Position numbers and translations under genes: made by a program. Positions 1 to 5,720 of a stretch of 14,324 bases of DNA are shown in pieces. The notes below the pieces were generated by a model. That model was not told the DNA's origin, did no database searches, and saw only the letters and a program-made list of their open reading frames with translations. Each line of letters opens with the position of its first letter. The stretch's first letter is position 1. This DNA is from CAZULF01 sp964621215 (GTDB taxonomy: Bacteria > Pseudomonadota > Gammaproteobacteria > UBA1113): contig CAZULF010000055.1 in assembly GCA_964621215.1 (NCBI GenBank), positions 1-14,324 on the forward strand, read 5' to 3'.

Positions 1-48
1 TTGAATTTGGATTCTTTCATCATAAGATAAACATGTAAATTCAGTCAT
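1..48 (-). CDS. N-terminus of an IS30-like transposase (partial, runs off the left edge)
   Basis: Only 16 codons are visible, reading leftwards from an ATG at 46-48 (reverse strand). The peptide is MTEFTCLSYDERIQIQ. The pattern L-S-x-x-E/D-E-R-x-x-I-x close to the N-terminus is typical of IS30-family transposases, where it opens the helix-turn-helix that binds the terminal repeats. A GAGGA ribosome binding site (reverse strand, opposite 53-57) lies about 5 bases upstream of the ATG, which supports a true start. The rest of the gene, including the DDE catalytic domain, is outside the window, so intactness cannot be judged. The family call rests on a short motif and could be wrong. Confidence 0.45.
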   Translation of the reverse strand, partial: MTEFTCLSYDERIQIQ

Positions 49-279
49 AAATCCTCGTTTGTGAAATTTATATTACTATCTTAAAAAATATCTGTAATTT
101 ACAGAAATTAAATTGTTTATCTCATTTTAAACCTAATAAATCACATAAACAAAAATCGTGATTTTTTTCATTTCACCCATTCTCCATTTAACATTCTAAA
201 TTTAAAAATAAAAATACATACAAGTGCCAATGTGGCATGGCTGCAATAGGATTCGCCAACCAAAAGGATATAGCAACTC
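49..279. other. AT-rich noncoding stretch between the divergent transposase-like gene and the scaffold gene
   Basis: No convincing gene is seen here. The stretch probably contains the end of the insertion element and the leader of the head operon, but no pair of terminal repeats or target duplication can be assigned because the other end of the element is outside the window. It holds two short inverted repeats: TCTGTAA-T-TTACAGA at 91-105 and AAAAATC-GT-GATTTTT at 151-166. No sigma70-like promoter with good spacing could be identified for the + strand genes. An open reading frame from 224 overlaps the scaffold gene in another frame and is treated as a shadow. Confidence 0.5.
91..105. repeat. 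Perfect 7-bp inverted repeat upstream of the transposase-like gene
   Basis: TCTGTAA and TTACAGA flank a single central T. The site lies 43 bp upstream of the transposase-like start codon, so it could be an operator or part of the insertion element end. The sequence does not decide between these. Confidence 0.35.
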
Positions 280-969
280 ATGGATGAGACTGTTACTAGC
301 GAATTACCGGATGTCGCAACCCCGGAACAAGATCAATTACAAGAGGCTGCTTTACAAGCTGAACAAGAGACGCCAAATAATGCACGGGAGGAAGACCCTC
401 AAGAGCGAAATTGGCGCAATGCTCGGCAAAAAATGCAAGAACAGAATGACCAAATTCAAGCCCTTAAACAAAGGCTTGAAGAGATCCAAGCCCCTAAATC
501 TGACCCTGAGCCAATAGATGATTTAACAGATGATGATTTCGTTAGAGGTTATCACCTAAAAAAGAAACTAGAAGCTATGGAAAAAGCTCTTCAAAAGAAT
601 GAGGCCGAAAGTGCCATTTCTAGAGCTAGAACTCAATTTAGTGATTTCGATCAGGTTGTCTCTGTTGAAAACGTGGAATTATTAAAACAAAACGATCCTG
701 AACTTGCAATTTCACTAAAAGCTTTAGCAAATGATCCCTATGCGCAAGCGCTAGCGACCTATAAGCTTTTAAAAAGAACAGATTACAGCCAACAAAAGCA
801 AAGTATGGAAAACAAGCAACGCATTGAGAAGAATCTCAAAAAGCCACCTTCAATAAACAGTGTGGCCCCTTTAGCTGAAGCAAATAACTTTGCAAACGGG
901 CTAACACCTGAACTTAAAAAAGCATTGCAAAAAGAAATGAGTGAGGCTGTCAAACGCAGGTCGTGGTAA
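280..969 (+). CDS. Putative capsid scaffolding protein
   Basis: The 229-residue product is highly charged and predicted to be almost entirely helical. The N-terminal half is acidic and rich in Gln/Glu; residues 45-75 (RQKMQEQNDQIQALKQRLEE and flanks) and about 90-115 look like coiled coils; the C-terminus is basic, with a final helix ending in EAVKRRSW. An acidic coiled coil with a basic C-terminal helix is the usual design of phage scaffolding proteins, whose C-terminus contacts the capsid protein. Its position directly before the major capsid gene, with 18 bp between stop and next start, fits that role. No protease motif is seen. The ATG at 280 follows AAAAGGAT at 262-269. The assignment is by architecture and position, not by a specific motif. 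Confidence 0.7.
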   Translation: MDETVTSELPDVATPEQDQLQEAALQAEQETPNNAREEDPQERNWRNARQKMQEQNDQIQALKQRLEEIQAPKSDPEPIDDLTDDDFVRGYHLKKKLEAMEKALQKNEAESAISRARTQFSDFDQVVSVENVELLKQNDPELAISLKALANDPYAQALATYKLLKRTDYSQQKQSMENKQRIEKNLKKPPSINSVAPLAEANNFANGLTPELKKALQKEMSEAVKRRSW

Positions 970-987
970 CCCAAGATAAGGATGTCA

Positions 988-1353
988 ATGGGTATTACAA
1001 CTTCAAGCGTGCTTCCAGCACCAGTGCAACAGTCTTTTAGCTATAAGCTATTAGCTGTACCTGTTCCATACATGATTCACAAGATCCCTGCGATGCTTAT
1101 GAACATGCCAAGGAATGGCGGAACGACTTTACGTATGAGACGGTATAATCCGTTAAATACGGCTACTGTGCCTTTAGGCAATACTGGGGTAACACCTCCA
1201 CCTCAAAACTTAACTGCCGTCGATATAGACGCCAAGATGGACTTCTACGGAACCTATGTCTATATAAACGAGCAGGTTACGTTACAAAATCAGGACCCCG
1301 TGCTTAATGAAGCCGCCCAAAGATTAGGCGTCTCCCTCAGGCAAACGGAGGAT
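988..1353 (+). CDS. Major capsid protein, exon 1 (residues 1-122)
   Basis: This exon supplies the N-terminal arm and the first conserved block of the capsid protein, ending ...LRQTED. Its last seven bases, GGAGGAT at 1347-1353, pair with the intron 1 guide GTCCTCC at 1363-1369, which places the 5' splice site after T1353. The uninterrupted reading frame from 982 continues to 1410 only because intron 1 happens to be open for 18 codons; the added tail (RQFVLLKSS...) has no counterpart in the capsid family. Confidence 0.9.
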
Positions 1354-2938
1354 AGACAGTTTGTCCTCCTTAAATCTTCTCTGATGGACTTGGAACTCCT
1401 AGCTGCTTAAATTTCACAAAAACATAACATTTATGTGAAAAAACAGAAGGACAACAAGGGGCAAGATTATGAATAAAGAAATAATTGAAAATTTAATTTT
1501 ATATGTAATGAATCAAGCTAACAAACAGTATGTAGATGATTTTCCTATTAATGAGATAGAAATTTGGATTAGAGATTATTTCAATCAAAATCAGCCTGAC
1601 AGTAGCAAGCGAGAAGACACTTGAAAGAGTGATGCGGTGCTCGGAACTCTATGGAGACATAGAGAGGGATAAGTAGAGAAAGTCCCCGCCTCCAATTACC
1701 AATTCGGTAGATATTGGTAGCAAATTGGTAGGTCACTAAAGTAACAGATCGGAACTAACAAGAAATATGCTGGCAAGTACGGCCAGTTTTATAAACTGTA
1801 CCGGGGGTAGACGTTTTGCTCCCGTTAAACCACTGGTGATTGACTTGGAACTCCTAGCTGCATAGCAGAAGGACAACAAGGGGCAAGATATGAAAATAAA
1901 AAAAGAAAATGGAAAAATTATAAAAACAATGACATTTTCAGAATGTTTTTTTGGTTTTGATTCCTCTGATTTATCTAGAGAAATTATAAATAGTTTTAAT
2001 GAAATTCTTTTATATCCATATCAGCCTGAACGACTAAGTCCAGAGGATCGGTTTGCCGGAGGTGGCAAAGCGATAAGCGATAGTCTGAACTCTATGGAGA
2101 CATAGAGAGGGAGATCCGAAGAGGTTTCCCCGCCTAAACACACCAGTTAACACACTAGTGTGTATAGGTCAACAAAGTAACAGATTGATTAACGGCGACA
2201 ACCCTACAGATCCTGCAAGATCGGATGTAAACACTGTTATCCAAACTTTAATTGGAAATAATGCTTACACCATCGAAAGCGGTATCGAAGGGGAAGACAA
2301 ATTCGGAACTGCACCCGTAAGGGACGCCTATCTAGCTCTGGGATCAACCGATCTTATGAGTTCGATAGAAGCCATCACTGGTTTTATACCAAAATGGCAA
2401 TACCCTAAAGTGATTGGGGTATTAAAACTTTCTCTGATTGACATGGAAGCCCGACGGGGTGACATGGCGCAAGCGCAAGCAGCGTAAACGACTGAGTGAG
2501 AAAGACGCTATTAGCGTATGCGACAGTCTGCACTCGACGCATATATGAAGGTCGAGAGGAGAATCCGAAGAGGTTTTCCCGCCAACTAGTTAGAACTACT
2601 TACTAGTTGGTCATAAAAGTAACAGATAGAATCAACAGTCTACCCTTAGAGCAGAATGGGGTAGCGTTTCTAACCTGCGGTTCTTACTGTCCTCAATTGG
2701 CAGTAAAACAGCAAACGCATCTGCATTAGGACAGGATGTCTATAATGTCTTTTGTGTTGGATTAGAAGCTTATGCTTGTATTGACCAAGATGGATACTCT
2801 GCACAGTTTATCTATCGACCGCCAATTTATGACGGGCCATTAGCGTTGAACGCAAGCTGCGGATATAAGTTTGCTGAAGTTCCTAGAATTACAAACGATG
2901 CATGGGTAATTAACTTACGCATGACTCGAAGACCATAA
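988..2938 (+). CDS. Major capsid protein, N4-gp56 family, split by three group I introns
   Basis: The gene is join(988..1353, 1752..1808, 2188..2406, 2630..2938) and encodes 316 residues after splicing. It forms the icosahedral shell. Family features in order are the PVQQSF / MRRYNPLNT region, FYGTYVYINEQVTLQNQDP, LGVSLRQTED joined to ELTRNMLASTASFINCTGG, INGDNPTD, FGTAPVRDAYLALG, GFIPKWQYP joined to NQQSTLRAEWGS, RFLLSSIGS, EAYACIDQDG, QFIYRPP and NDAWVINLRMT. These segments are contiguous in other N4-gp56 capsid proteins, so none is missing. All junctions fall between codons. An ATG at 982 would add two residues, but AAGGA at 978-982 sits 5 bases before the ATG at 988, which is preferred. 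Without splicing, exon 1 reads into intron 1 and stops at 1408-1410. Confidence 0.93.
1354..1751 (+). ncRNA. Group I intron 1 of the capsid gene (398 nt)
   Basis: This is a self-splicing intron of the small phage type. P1 is GGAGGAT (1347-1353, exon) with GTCCTCC (1363-1369), giving the U1353.G1363 wobble. P10 is AGTTT (1358-1362) with GAACT (1752-1756, next exon), which fixes the 3' splice site after G1751. P3 is 1375-1381/1611-1617 (TCTTCTC/GAGAAGA). P7 is 1604-1607/1638-1641 (AGCA/TGCT). P8 is 1618-1622/1627-1631 with a GAAA loop. P9 is 1647-1653/1658-1664 (CTCTATG/CATAGAG) with a GAGA loop. The P5 arm is extended by a hairpin, TTTCACA/TGTGAAA. A 51-codon ORF fills the P6 loop. The GGAAC-P9 block resembles the recalled Staphylococcus phage Twort intron. 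P7 is short and differs from the GACTA/TAGTC form of the sibling intron, so ribozyme strength is uncertain. Confidence 0.9.
1469..1624 (+). CDS. Small ORF inside intron 1 (51 aa, unknown function)
   Basis: This reading frame begins MNKEIIENLILYVMN and ends SSKREDT, with a TGA at 1622-1624. It is acidic and probably helical. It occupies the loop of the intron's P6 helix and runs on through the P7 and P3 3' strands into P8. An AAGGGG at 1456-1461, part of the intron core, sits 7 bases before the ATG and could serve as a ribosome binding site. It lacks the LAGLIDADG, HNH and GIY-YIG signatures of intron homing endonucleases and is far shorter than those enzymes. It may be a remnant, a small splicing-associated peptide, or merely an open stretch of loop. 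Confidence 0.35.
   Translation: MNKEIIENLILYVMNQANKQYVDDFPINEIEIWIRDYFNQNQPDSSKREDT
1752..1808 (+). CDS. Major capsid protein, exon 2 (19-codon mini-exon)
   Basis: These 57 bases encode ELTRNMLASTASFINCTGG, the conserved segment that follows LRQTED in N4-gp56 capsid proteins. The exon is flanked by intron 1 (ends G1751) and intron 2 (starts A1809). Both boundaries are set by base pairing: its first five bases form P10 with intron 1, and its last seven, CGGGGGT at 1802-1808, form P1 with intron 2. It is too short to be found by ORF calling. Confidence 0.9.
1809..2187 (+). ncRNA. Group I intron 2 of the capsid gene (379 nt)
   Basis: P1 is CGGGGGT (1802-1808, exon) with GCTCCCG (1818-1824), including the terminal U1808.G1818 wobble. 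P3 is CCACTGG (1830-1836) with CCAGAGG (2040-2046), one A.A mismatch. P7 is GACTA (2032-2036) with TAGTC (2081-2085), the classic guanosine-binding helix. P8 is TTTGCC/GGCAAA (2052-2057/2064-2069). P9 is CTCTATG-GAGA-CATAGAG (2090-2107). A late stem, CCTA-A-ACACAC with GTGTGT-A-TAGG (2134-2144/2158-2168), precedes AGTAACAGATTG at the 3' end. The P10 contact to exon 3 looks weak; the 3' site after G2187 is set by frame, by the capsid protein sequence and by alignment with introns 1 and 3. Large blocks of the 5' half are identical to intron 1. Confidence 0.9.
1890..2105 (+). CDS. Small ORF inside intron 2 (71 aa, unknown function)
   Basis: The frame opens MKIKKENGKIIKTMTFSECF and ends with TAG at 2103-2105. 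The first 50 or so codons fill the P6 loop; the remainder reads through P7, P3, P8 and into P9, so its C-terminal residues are dictated by ribozyme sequence. AAGGGG at 1878-1883 is placed like the one in intron 1 and could act as a ribosome binding site. No homing-endonuclease motif or recognised domain is visible, and it does not look clearly homologous to the intron 1 ORF outside the shared core-encoded QP residues. Whether it is translated is unknown. Confidence 0.35.
   Translation: MKIKKENGKIIKTMTFSECFFGFDSSDLSREIINSFNEILLYPYQPERLSPEDRFAGGGKAISDSLNSMET
2188..2406 (+). CDS. Major capsid protein, exon 3 (73 codons)
   Basis: Encodes INGDNPTDPARSDVNT through FGTAPVRDAYLALG to GFIPKWQYP. The reading frame around it is open from 2158 to 2487, but the extra N-terminal residues come from intron 2 and the extra C-terminal residues (KVIGVLKLS...) from intron 3. 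Its last eight bases, AATACCCT at 2399-2406, pair perfectly with the intron 3 guide apart from the required terminal U.G. Confidence 0.9.
2407..2629 (+). ncRNA. Group I intron 3 of the capsid gene (223 nt, no ORF)
   Basis: This is the most compact of the three. P1 is AATACCCT (2399-2406, exon) with GGGGTATT (2416-2423), eight pairs including U2406.G2416. P10 is TGATT (2411-2415) with AATCA (2630-2634, exon 4), five Watson-Crick pairs. P3 is CTTTCTC/GAGAAAG (2428-2434/2498-2504). P7 is GACTG/CAGTC (2490-2494/2524-2528). P8 is ACGCT-ATT-AGCGT (2505-2517). P9 is CTCGAC/GTCGAG (2533-2538/2551-2556). A 9-bp stem, CCAACTAGT/ACTAGTTGG (2582-2590/2602-2610), precedes AGTAACAGATAG at the 3' end. P6 is short (a GCGC-AA-GCGC hairpin is available near 2467) and has no coding insert, so this is close to a minimal ribozyme. 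Confidence 0.92.
2630..2938 (+). CDS. Major capsid protein, exon 4 (C-terminal 102 residues)
   Basis: The exon begins with codons for NQQSTLRAEWGS, directly continuing QYP of exon 3, and ends ...NDAWVINLRMTRRP before TAA at 2936-2938. It has no start codon suited to independent translation and was not reported as a stand-alone frame. It holds the most conserved C-terminal blocks of the family (RFLLSSIGS, EAYACIDQDG, QFIYRPP, NDAW). The stop codon overlaps the strong ribosome binding site of the next gene. Confidence 0.9.
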   Translation, partial: NQQSTLRAEWGSVSNLRFLLSSIGSKTANASALGQDVYNVFCVGLEAYACIDQDGYSAQFIYRPPIYDGPLALNASCGYKFAEVPRITNDAWVINLRMTRRP

Positions 2939-2952
2939 AGGAGGGAACCATT

Positions 2953-3936
2953 ATGGCCGTATTAGATCATATTATCGAAGGACGATTTGTTAGCGATGGA
3001 ACCGCTAAATCATTGGATATCCGGTGTGATTTAGATTCTATGCAAGTTATTAACTATACCAATTTGGGTCAAACCGCTGGCGAAGGCTATATGTTTGACT
3101 GGCAAAGAGGTATGGCAGCTGATACAGGCGTTCAACATACAAGAGGCGGCGCTGGAGCCGTTAGCGTTTCCGCTTTAACAAGTGGCGGCTTTACATTGCT
3201 CGATACAAGCGTGCAAACTCCAGGCGCTCCATTAACCTCAACAGGTATCACAGCCGCAAACCCTGCCGTTGTTAGCTTAGCGTCAACAGCGGGACTTGTA
3301 AATGGCGATATCGTTCGGGTTTATAGCTCAACTGGAATGCTTCAAATTGCAGGCATGGATTTTACCATGAACAATCTTGTTGCAAACACCAGCATTGACT
3401 TGCCTTATTTGAATGCTTCAGGTTTTGCAGCTCCTGCAACGGCAGCTGTCGTTAGAAAAATCCCTAATGATCCTATTTACTATCCAAGAGCTAGATACAT
3501 TACAGCGATAACACAAGCTTCTCAAGCTGTGGTTACGCTAAGTGTTACTCATGGCTACACGGTAGGGCAAAGGGTGACAATGATTGTGCCGAATCAATTT
3601 GGCATGACTCAAATGAACCGCTTGAATGCTCGAATTGTAGCAATCAACACAACCACTAACACGATTACGCTTGATATTGATAGTTCTGGCTTTACAGCCT
3701 TTGCTTTCCCGACAAGCGCATCTGTTCCGTTTACATTTGCTCAAGTCGTTCCTTTCGGGGATGCGCCTTTGACAATTGCAAACCCAGGTGGAGATCAATC
3801 GGTTTTAGATGGAGCTACAGACAATAGAGCTATTCTCGGTATGAAACTTGCAGCTGGAGTTAACTCCCCTGCGGGTTCAAATGGAGATGTGATCTATTGG
3901 AAAGCTTTTAAAGCTGAACGATACGACACTGCCTAA
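2953..3936 (+). CDS. Virion structural protein with two FCCH-like beta domains
   Basis: The 327-residue product has an N-terminal region of about 100 residues with no recognised motif (IRCDLDSMQVINYTNLGQ), followed by two repeats of a beta-rich domain at about 101-170 and 184-252. Their pattern is V-x-L, then HGY/AGL-x-x-G-x-x-V, a hydrophobic segment, M-x-x-x-N, and NTITLDIDSSGF. This resembles the small domain annotated as ubiquitin-activating E1 FCCH-like in many phage virion proteins. The C-terminus ends GDVIYWKAFKAERYDTA. Its place right after the capsid gene and before a terminator suggests a head-associated role such as decoration, but this is inference. Translation should be strong: AAGGAGGG at 2938-2945 lies 7 bases before the ATG. 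Confidence 0.65.
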   Translation: MAVLDHIIEGRFVSDGTAKSLDIRCDLDSMQVINYTNLGQTAGEGYMFDWQRGMAADTGVQHTRGGAGAVSVSALTSGGFTLLDTSVQTPGAPLTSTGITAANPAVVSLASTAGLVNGDIVRVYSSTGMLQIAGMDFTMNNLVANTSIDLPYLNASGFAAPATAAVVRKIPNDPIYYPRARYITAITQASQAVVTLSVTHGYTVGQRVTMIVPNQFGMTQMNRLNARIVAINTTTNTITLDIDSSGFTAFAFPTSASVPFTFAQVVPFGDAPLTIANPGGDQSVLDGATDNRAILGMKLAAGVNSPAGSNGDVIYWKAFKAERYDTA

Positions 3937-3944
3937 AAATAATG

Positions 3945-3968
3945 GCCCCCAGAAATGGGGGCTTTTTT
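3945..3968 (+). terminator. Intrinsic terminator after the head module
   Basis: GCCCCC and GGGGGC form a 6-bp all-GC stem with an AGAAAT loop, followed at once by six Ts (3963-3968). It starts 9 bp after the stop at 3936 and closes the scaffold-capsid-virion protein group. Confidence 0.9.
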
Positions 3969-3995
3969 AATGTAAAGCCACTAACAGGATGAAAA

Positions 3996-4454
3996 ATGGC
4001 AACACCAAAAACTATACCTAAAGAAGAAGTCACAACTATTGAAGCTCTTAGTGTGGCTACACATATAAATGTTTCTCAACTTGTTCGAGATATTGAATCA
4101 AAATCTGGTAAAGAAAAGCTTGAATTTACTCGAAAGCTAACTAAAGAACAAAAAGAAGCGTATTTAAATTACCTTAAAGATAGAGACTCCCAAATGGTCA
4201 CAGGAGTATTTAAATGTTTAGAACCTGTGGGAGGATCTGTCACTTTCTCTGCTAAGGCATGGGATGGCTGTGAAGTCAACACCACTATGGATCATGGGCA
4301 AGAGTATACAATCCCTTATGCCATAGCTGTACAGCTTGAAAGAGGCTGTTGGTGGCCCACCCACAGTTATTTACTGGATGCACAAGGAAAGCCAGTTATT
4401 ACCACAGGTAAAAAGAATTTTAGATTTAGCTTTAACACAAGCGATATTCGTTAA
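3996..4454 (+). CDS. Conserved virion-associated protein of N4-gp56-type phages
   Basis: The 152-residue protein has a charged helical N-terminal half (to about residue 65, ending YLNYLKDRDSQMV) and a beta-rich C-terminal half: GVFKCLEPVGGSVTFSAKAW, then DGCEVNTTMDHGQEYTIPYAIAVQLERGCWWP, and GKKNFRFSFNTSDI. The layout x-GxF-x-x-x-E-x-x-GG, DGQxYxIPxxxAxxL and GKKxxRFxF recalls small uncharacterised proteins encoded downstream of capsid genes in podovirus-like phages; this rests on memory of the pattern. A connector or head-completion role is possible but not shown. AGGA at 3986-3989 supports the ATG. It follows the terminator, so it may have its own promoter, which I could not identify. Confidence 0.6.
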   Translation: MATPKTIPKEEVTTIEALSVATHINVSQLVRDIESKSGKEKLEFTRKLTKEQKEAYLNYLKDRDSQMVTGVFKCLEPVGGSVTFSAKAWDGCEVNTTMDHGQEYTIPYAIAVQLERGCWWPTHSYLLDAQGKPVITTGKKNFRFSFNTSDIR

Positions 4455-4765
4455 TGCCATCTGATTTTGTACCCAAAAGAAGACTGATTTCAAACGTCAC
4501 GAATGACGTTTTAGCCGAGGTCACAACTACAGAAAATCATGGGTATGAAACAGGTTATGTAGTTAGGGTAAATGTTCCTGAAGTCTATAGGATGAGCTTG
4601 TTTGCACAAGCTAAGATCGTGGTGACAGGAACAACTACTTTTTTAACAGATATTGACACAAGCAATCAACCCCCATTTGTAGCACCTGTTTTTGTGGCAG
4701 ATGGCCCTGGCTTTACAGAAGCGCAAGTGGTTCCAATGAGTGGGGTTACTGATAACATAGCATAA
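4454..4765 (+). CDS. Small virion protein, stand-alone FCCH-like domain
   Basis: The start codon overlaps the previous stop by one base (TAATG), indicating translational coupling. The 103 residues match the second beta domain of the 2953-3936 product along its length: RRLIS...TENHGYETGYVVRVNVP, M-x-x-x-x-x-A-x-IVVTGTTTFLTDIDTS, PPF, and a final FTEAQVVPM against FTFAQVVPF. The two are therefore paralogues, one carrying the domain in a larger protein and one with the domain alone. Structural role is inferred from context. Confidence 0.6.
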   Translation: MPSDFVPKRRLISNVTNDVLAEVTTTENHGYETGYVVRVNVPEVYRMSLFAQAKIVVTGTTTFLTDIDTSNQPPFVAPVFVADGPGFTEAQVVPMSGVTDNIA

Positions 4766-4779
4766 ATTGCAAGGATGCA

Positions 4780-5700
4780 ATGAGCGCAACACTAGCTAAT
4801 ATCCGGAATAAAGTCCGTCTTGTGACAAAAAGCCCGGGACAAAATACGATAACAAATGCCCAAATAGATGATTATGTAAATAATTTCTATGTCTATGACT
4901 TTCCCGAAGAGCTTAGACTTTGGCAAAACCGAGAGATCTATAGTTTTGTCACAGAAGCTAATATAGACACCTATACGGCTCCCCAAAATTATTTAACATT
5001 CCACCCGCCACTTTACATAGCGGGCTATGAATGCTATTACAGCCAGTCACGGACTGAATTCTACAGGCGATGGCCTATTGTTAGAACCATCGCGCAAGTA
5101 GCTACCGGCTCCGGTATTGCCGGCCCCTACTCAGCAATTTTACAGAATGTCCCTATTGTTCGCAATCAAGTTTTAATTGATGCCGTTTCAAATAACGTCA
5201 GTTTTTCACTGCAAGATGACGGTTTAGGTAACCTTGTTGGTGATGGAACGGGAACCGTGGACTACATTTCAGGTGCGCTCAATTTCACCTTTAGCGGTGG
5301 AATAGCTGGAGGCGTGGCTATCAATGCCCAAACCGTCCCCTATGTGGCTTCACGGCCAACTACAATGCTCTATTATGACCGAACTTTTACGGTACGTCCA
5401 ATCCCTGACCAACCCTATGAGATCAACATAGAGGCTTATAAAGCCCCTACGGCTTTACTTGCTGACGGTGATGTCCCGGAACTTGATGAATGGTGGCAAT
5501 ATCTGGCGCTTGGGGCGTCCATGAAAATTTTTGAAGATCGAGGCGATTTCACCCAAATAGCCGCTTTTGCCCCCCTGTTTGATCGGTATAAGCGTCTTGC
5601 TTTACGCCGAACTCTTGTCCAGCAAACTAATGATCGAACTTCCACTATTTATACCGAACAAACGATGGGGCCGTTCTCTAACTTTTATGGAATTTTTTAA
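4780..5700 (+). CDS. Head-tail adaptor-like virion protein
   Basis: The 306-residue protein begins with a helical domain (LANIRNKVRLVT, TNAQIDDYVNNFYVYDFPEE) and has a C-terminal helix-rich part (DEWWQYLALGASMKIFEDRGD, FDRYKRLALRRTL) like that of short-tailed phage adaptor or tail tubular A-type proteins that link the portal to the nozzle. Between about 114 and 190 lies a beta-rich module with GTGTVDYISGALNFTFSGG, also found in the 829-residue protein downstream. Its position ahead of the nozzle-like gene agrees. AAGGAT at 4771-4776 precedes the ATG closely. The functional call is by architecture and gene order. Confidence 0.6.
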   Translation: MSATLANIRNKVRLVTKSPGQNTITNAQIDDYVNNFYVYDFPEELRLWQNREIYSFVTEANIDTYTAPQNYLTFHPPLYIAGYECYYSQSRTEFYRRWPIVRTIAQVATGSGIAGPYSAILQNVPIVRNQVLIDAVSNNVSFSLQDDGLGNLVGDGTGTVDYISGALNFTFSGGIAGGVAINAQTVPYVASRPTTMLYYDRTFTVRPIPDQPYEINIEAYKAPTALLADGDVPELDEWWQYLALGASMKIFEDRGDFTQIAAFAPLFDRYKRLALRRTLVQQTNDRTSTIYTEQTMGPFSNFYGIF

Positions 5701-5701
5701 C

Positions 5702-5720
5702 ATGTAAAGCCGCTTTACAT
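5702..5720 (+). promoter_or_regulatory. Hairpin in the leader of the fibre-like gene
   Basis: ATGTAAAG and CTTTACAT form a perfect 8-bp inverted repeat around CCG, ending 10 bases before the ATG at 5731 and just before its weak GGA ribosome binding site. A T-run (5726-5730) follows after a gap of 5 bases. It could be a weak terminator or affect translation. The left arm ATGTAAAGCC also occurs at 3970-3979, ahead of another gene, without the matching right arm. Confidence 0.35.

Noticed and set aside
151..166. Intrinsic terminator in the left noncoding region
   Set aside because: AAAAATC/GATTTTT with a 2-base loop is almost all AT and sterically poor, so it is likely chance in AT-rich DNA.
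224..517. 97-residue ORF upstream of and overlapping the scaffold gene
   Set aside because: It overlaps the scaffold gene in another frame, is rich in Lys/Arg/Asn from shifted codons, and has no good ribosome binding site.
982..1410. A complete 142-residue capsid-like gene
   Set aside because: Residues after TED have no match in the capsid family, and the missing segments lie downstream behind group I introns; the frame is exon 1 plus 19 codons (including stop) of intron 1.
2158..2487. Independent 109-residue gene
   Set aside because: Its ends read into introns 2 and 3; only 2188-2406 matches the capsid protein and there is no proper start site.
1354..2629. Group II introns, inteins or insertion sequences as the cause of the gaps
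   Set aside because: There is no reverse transcriptase or domain V, the gaps contain in-frame stops (excluding inteins), and no terminal inverted repeats or target duplications are seen.
982..2938. Capsid pseudogene broken by frameshifts or insertions
   Set aside because: All capsid blocks are present once, in order, without base damage, and the gaps have precise ribozyme boundaries.
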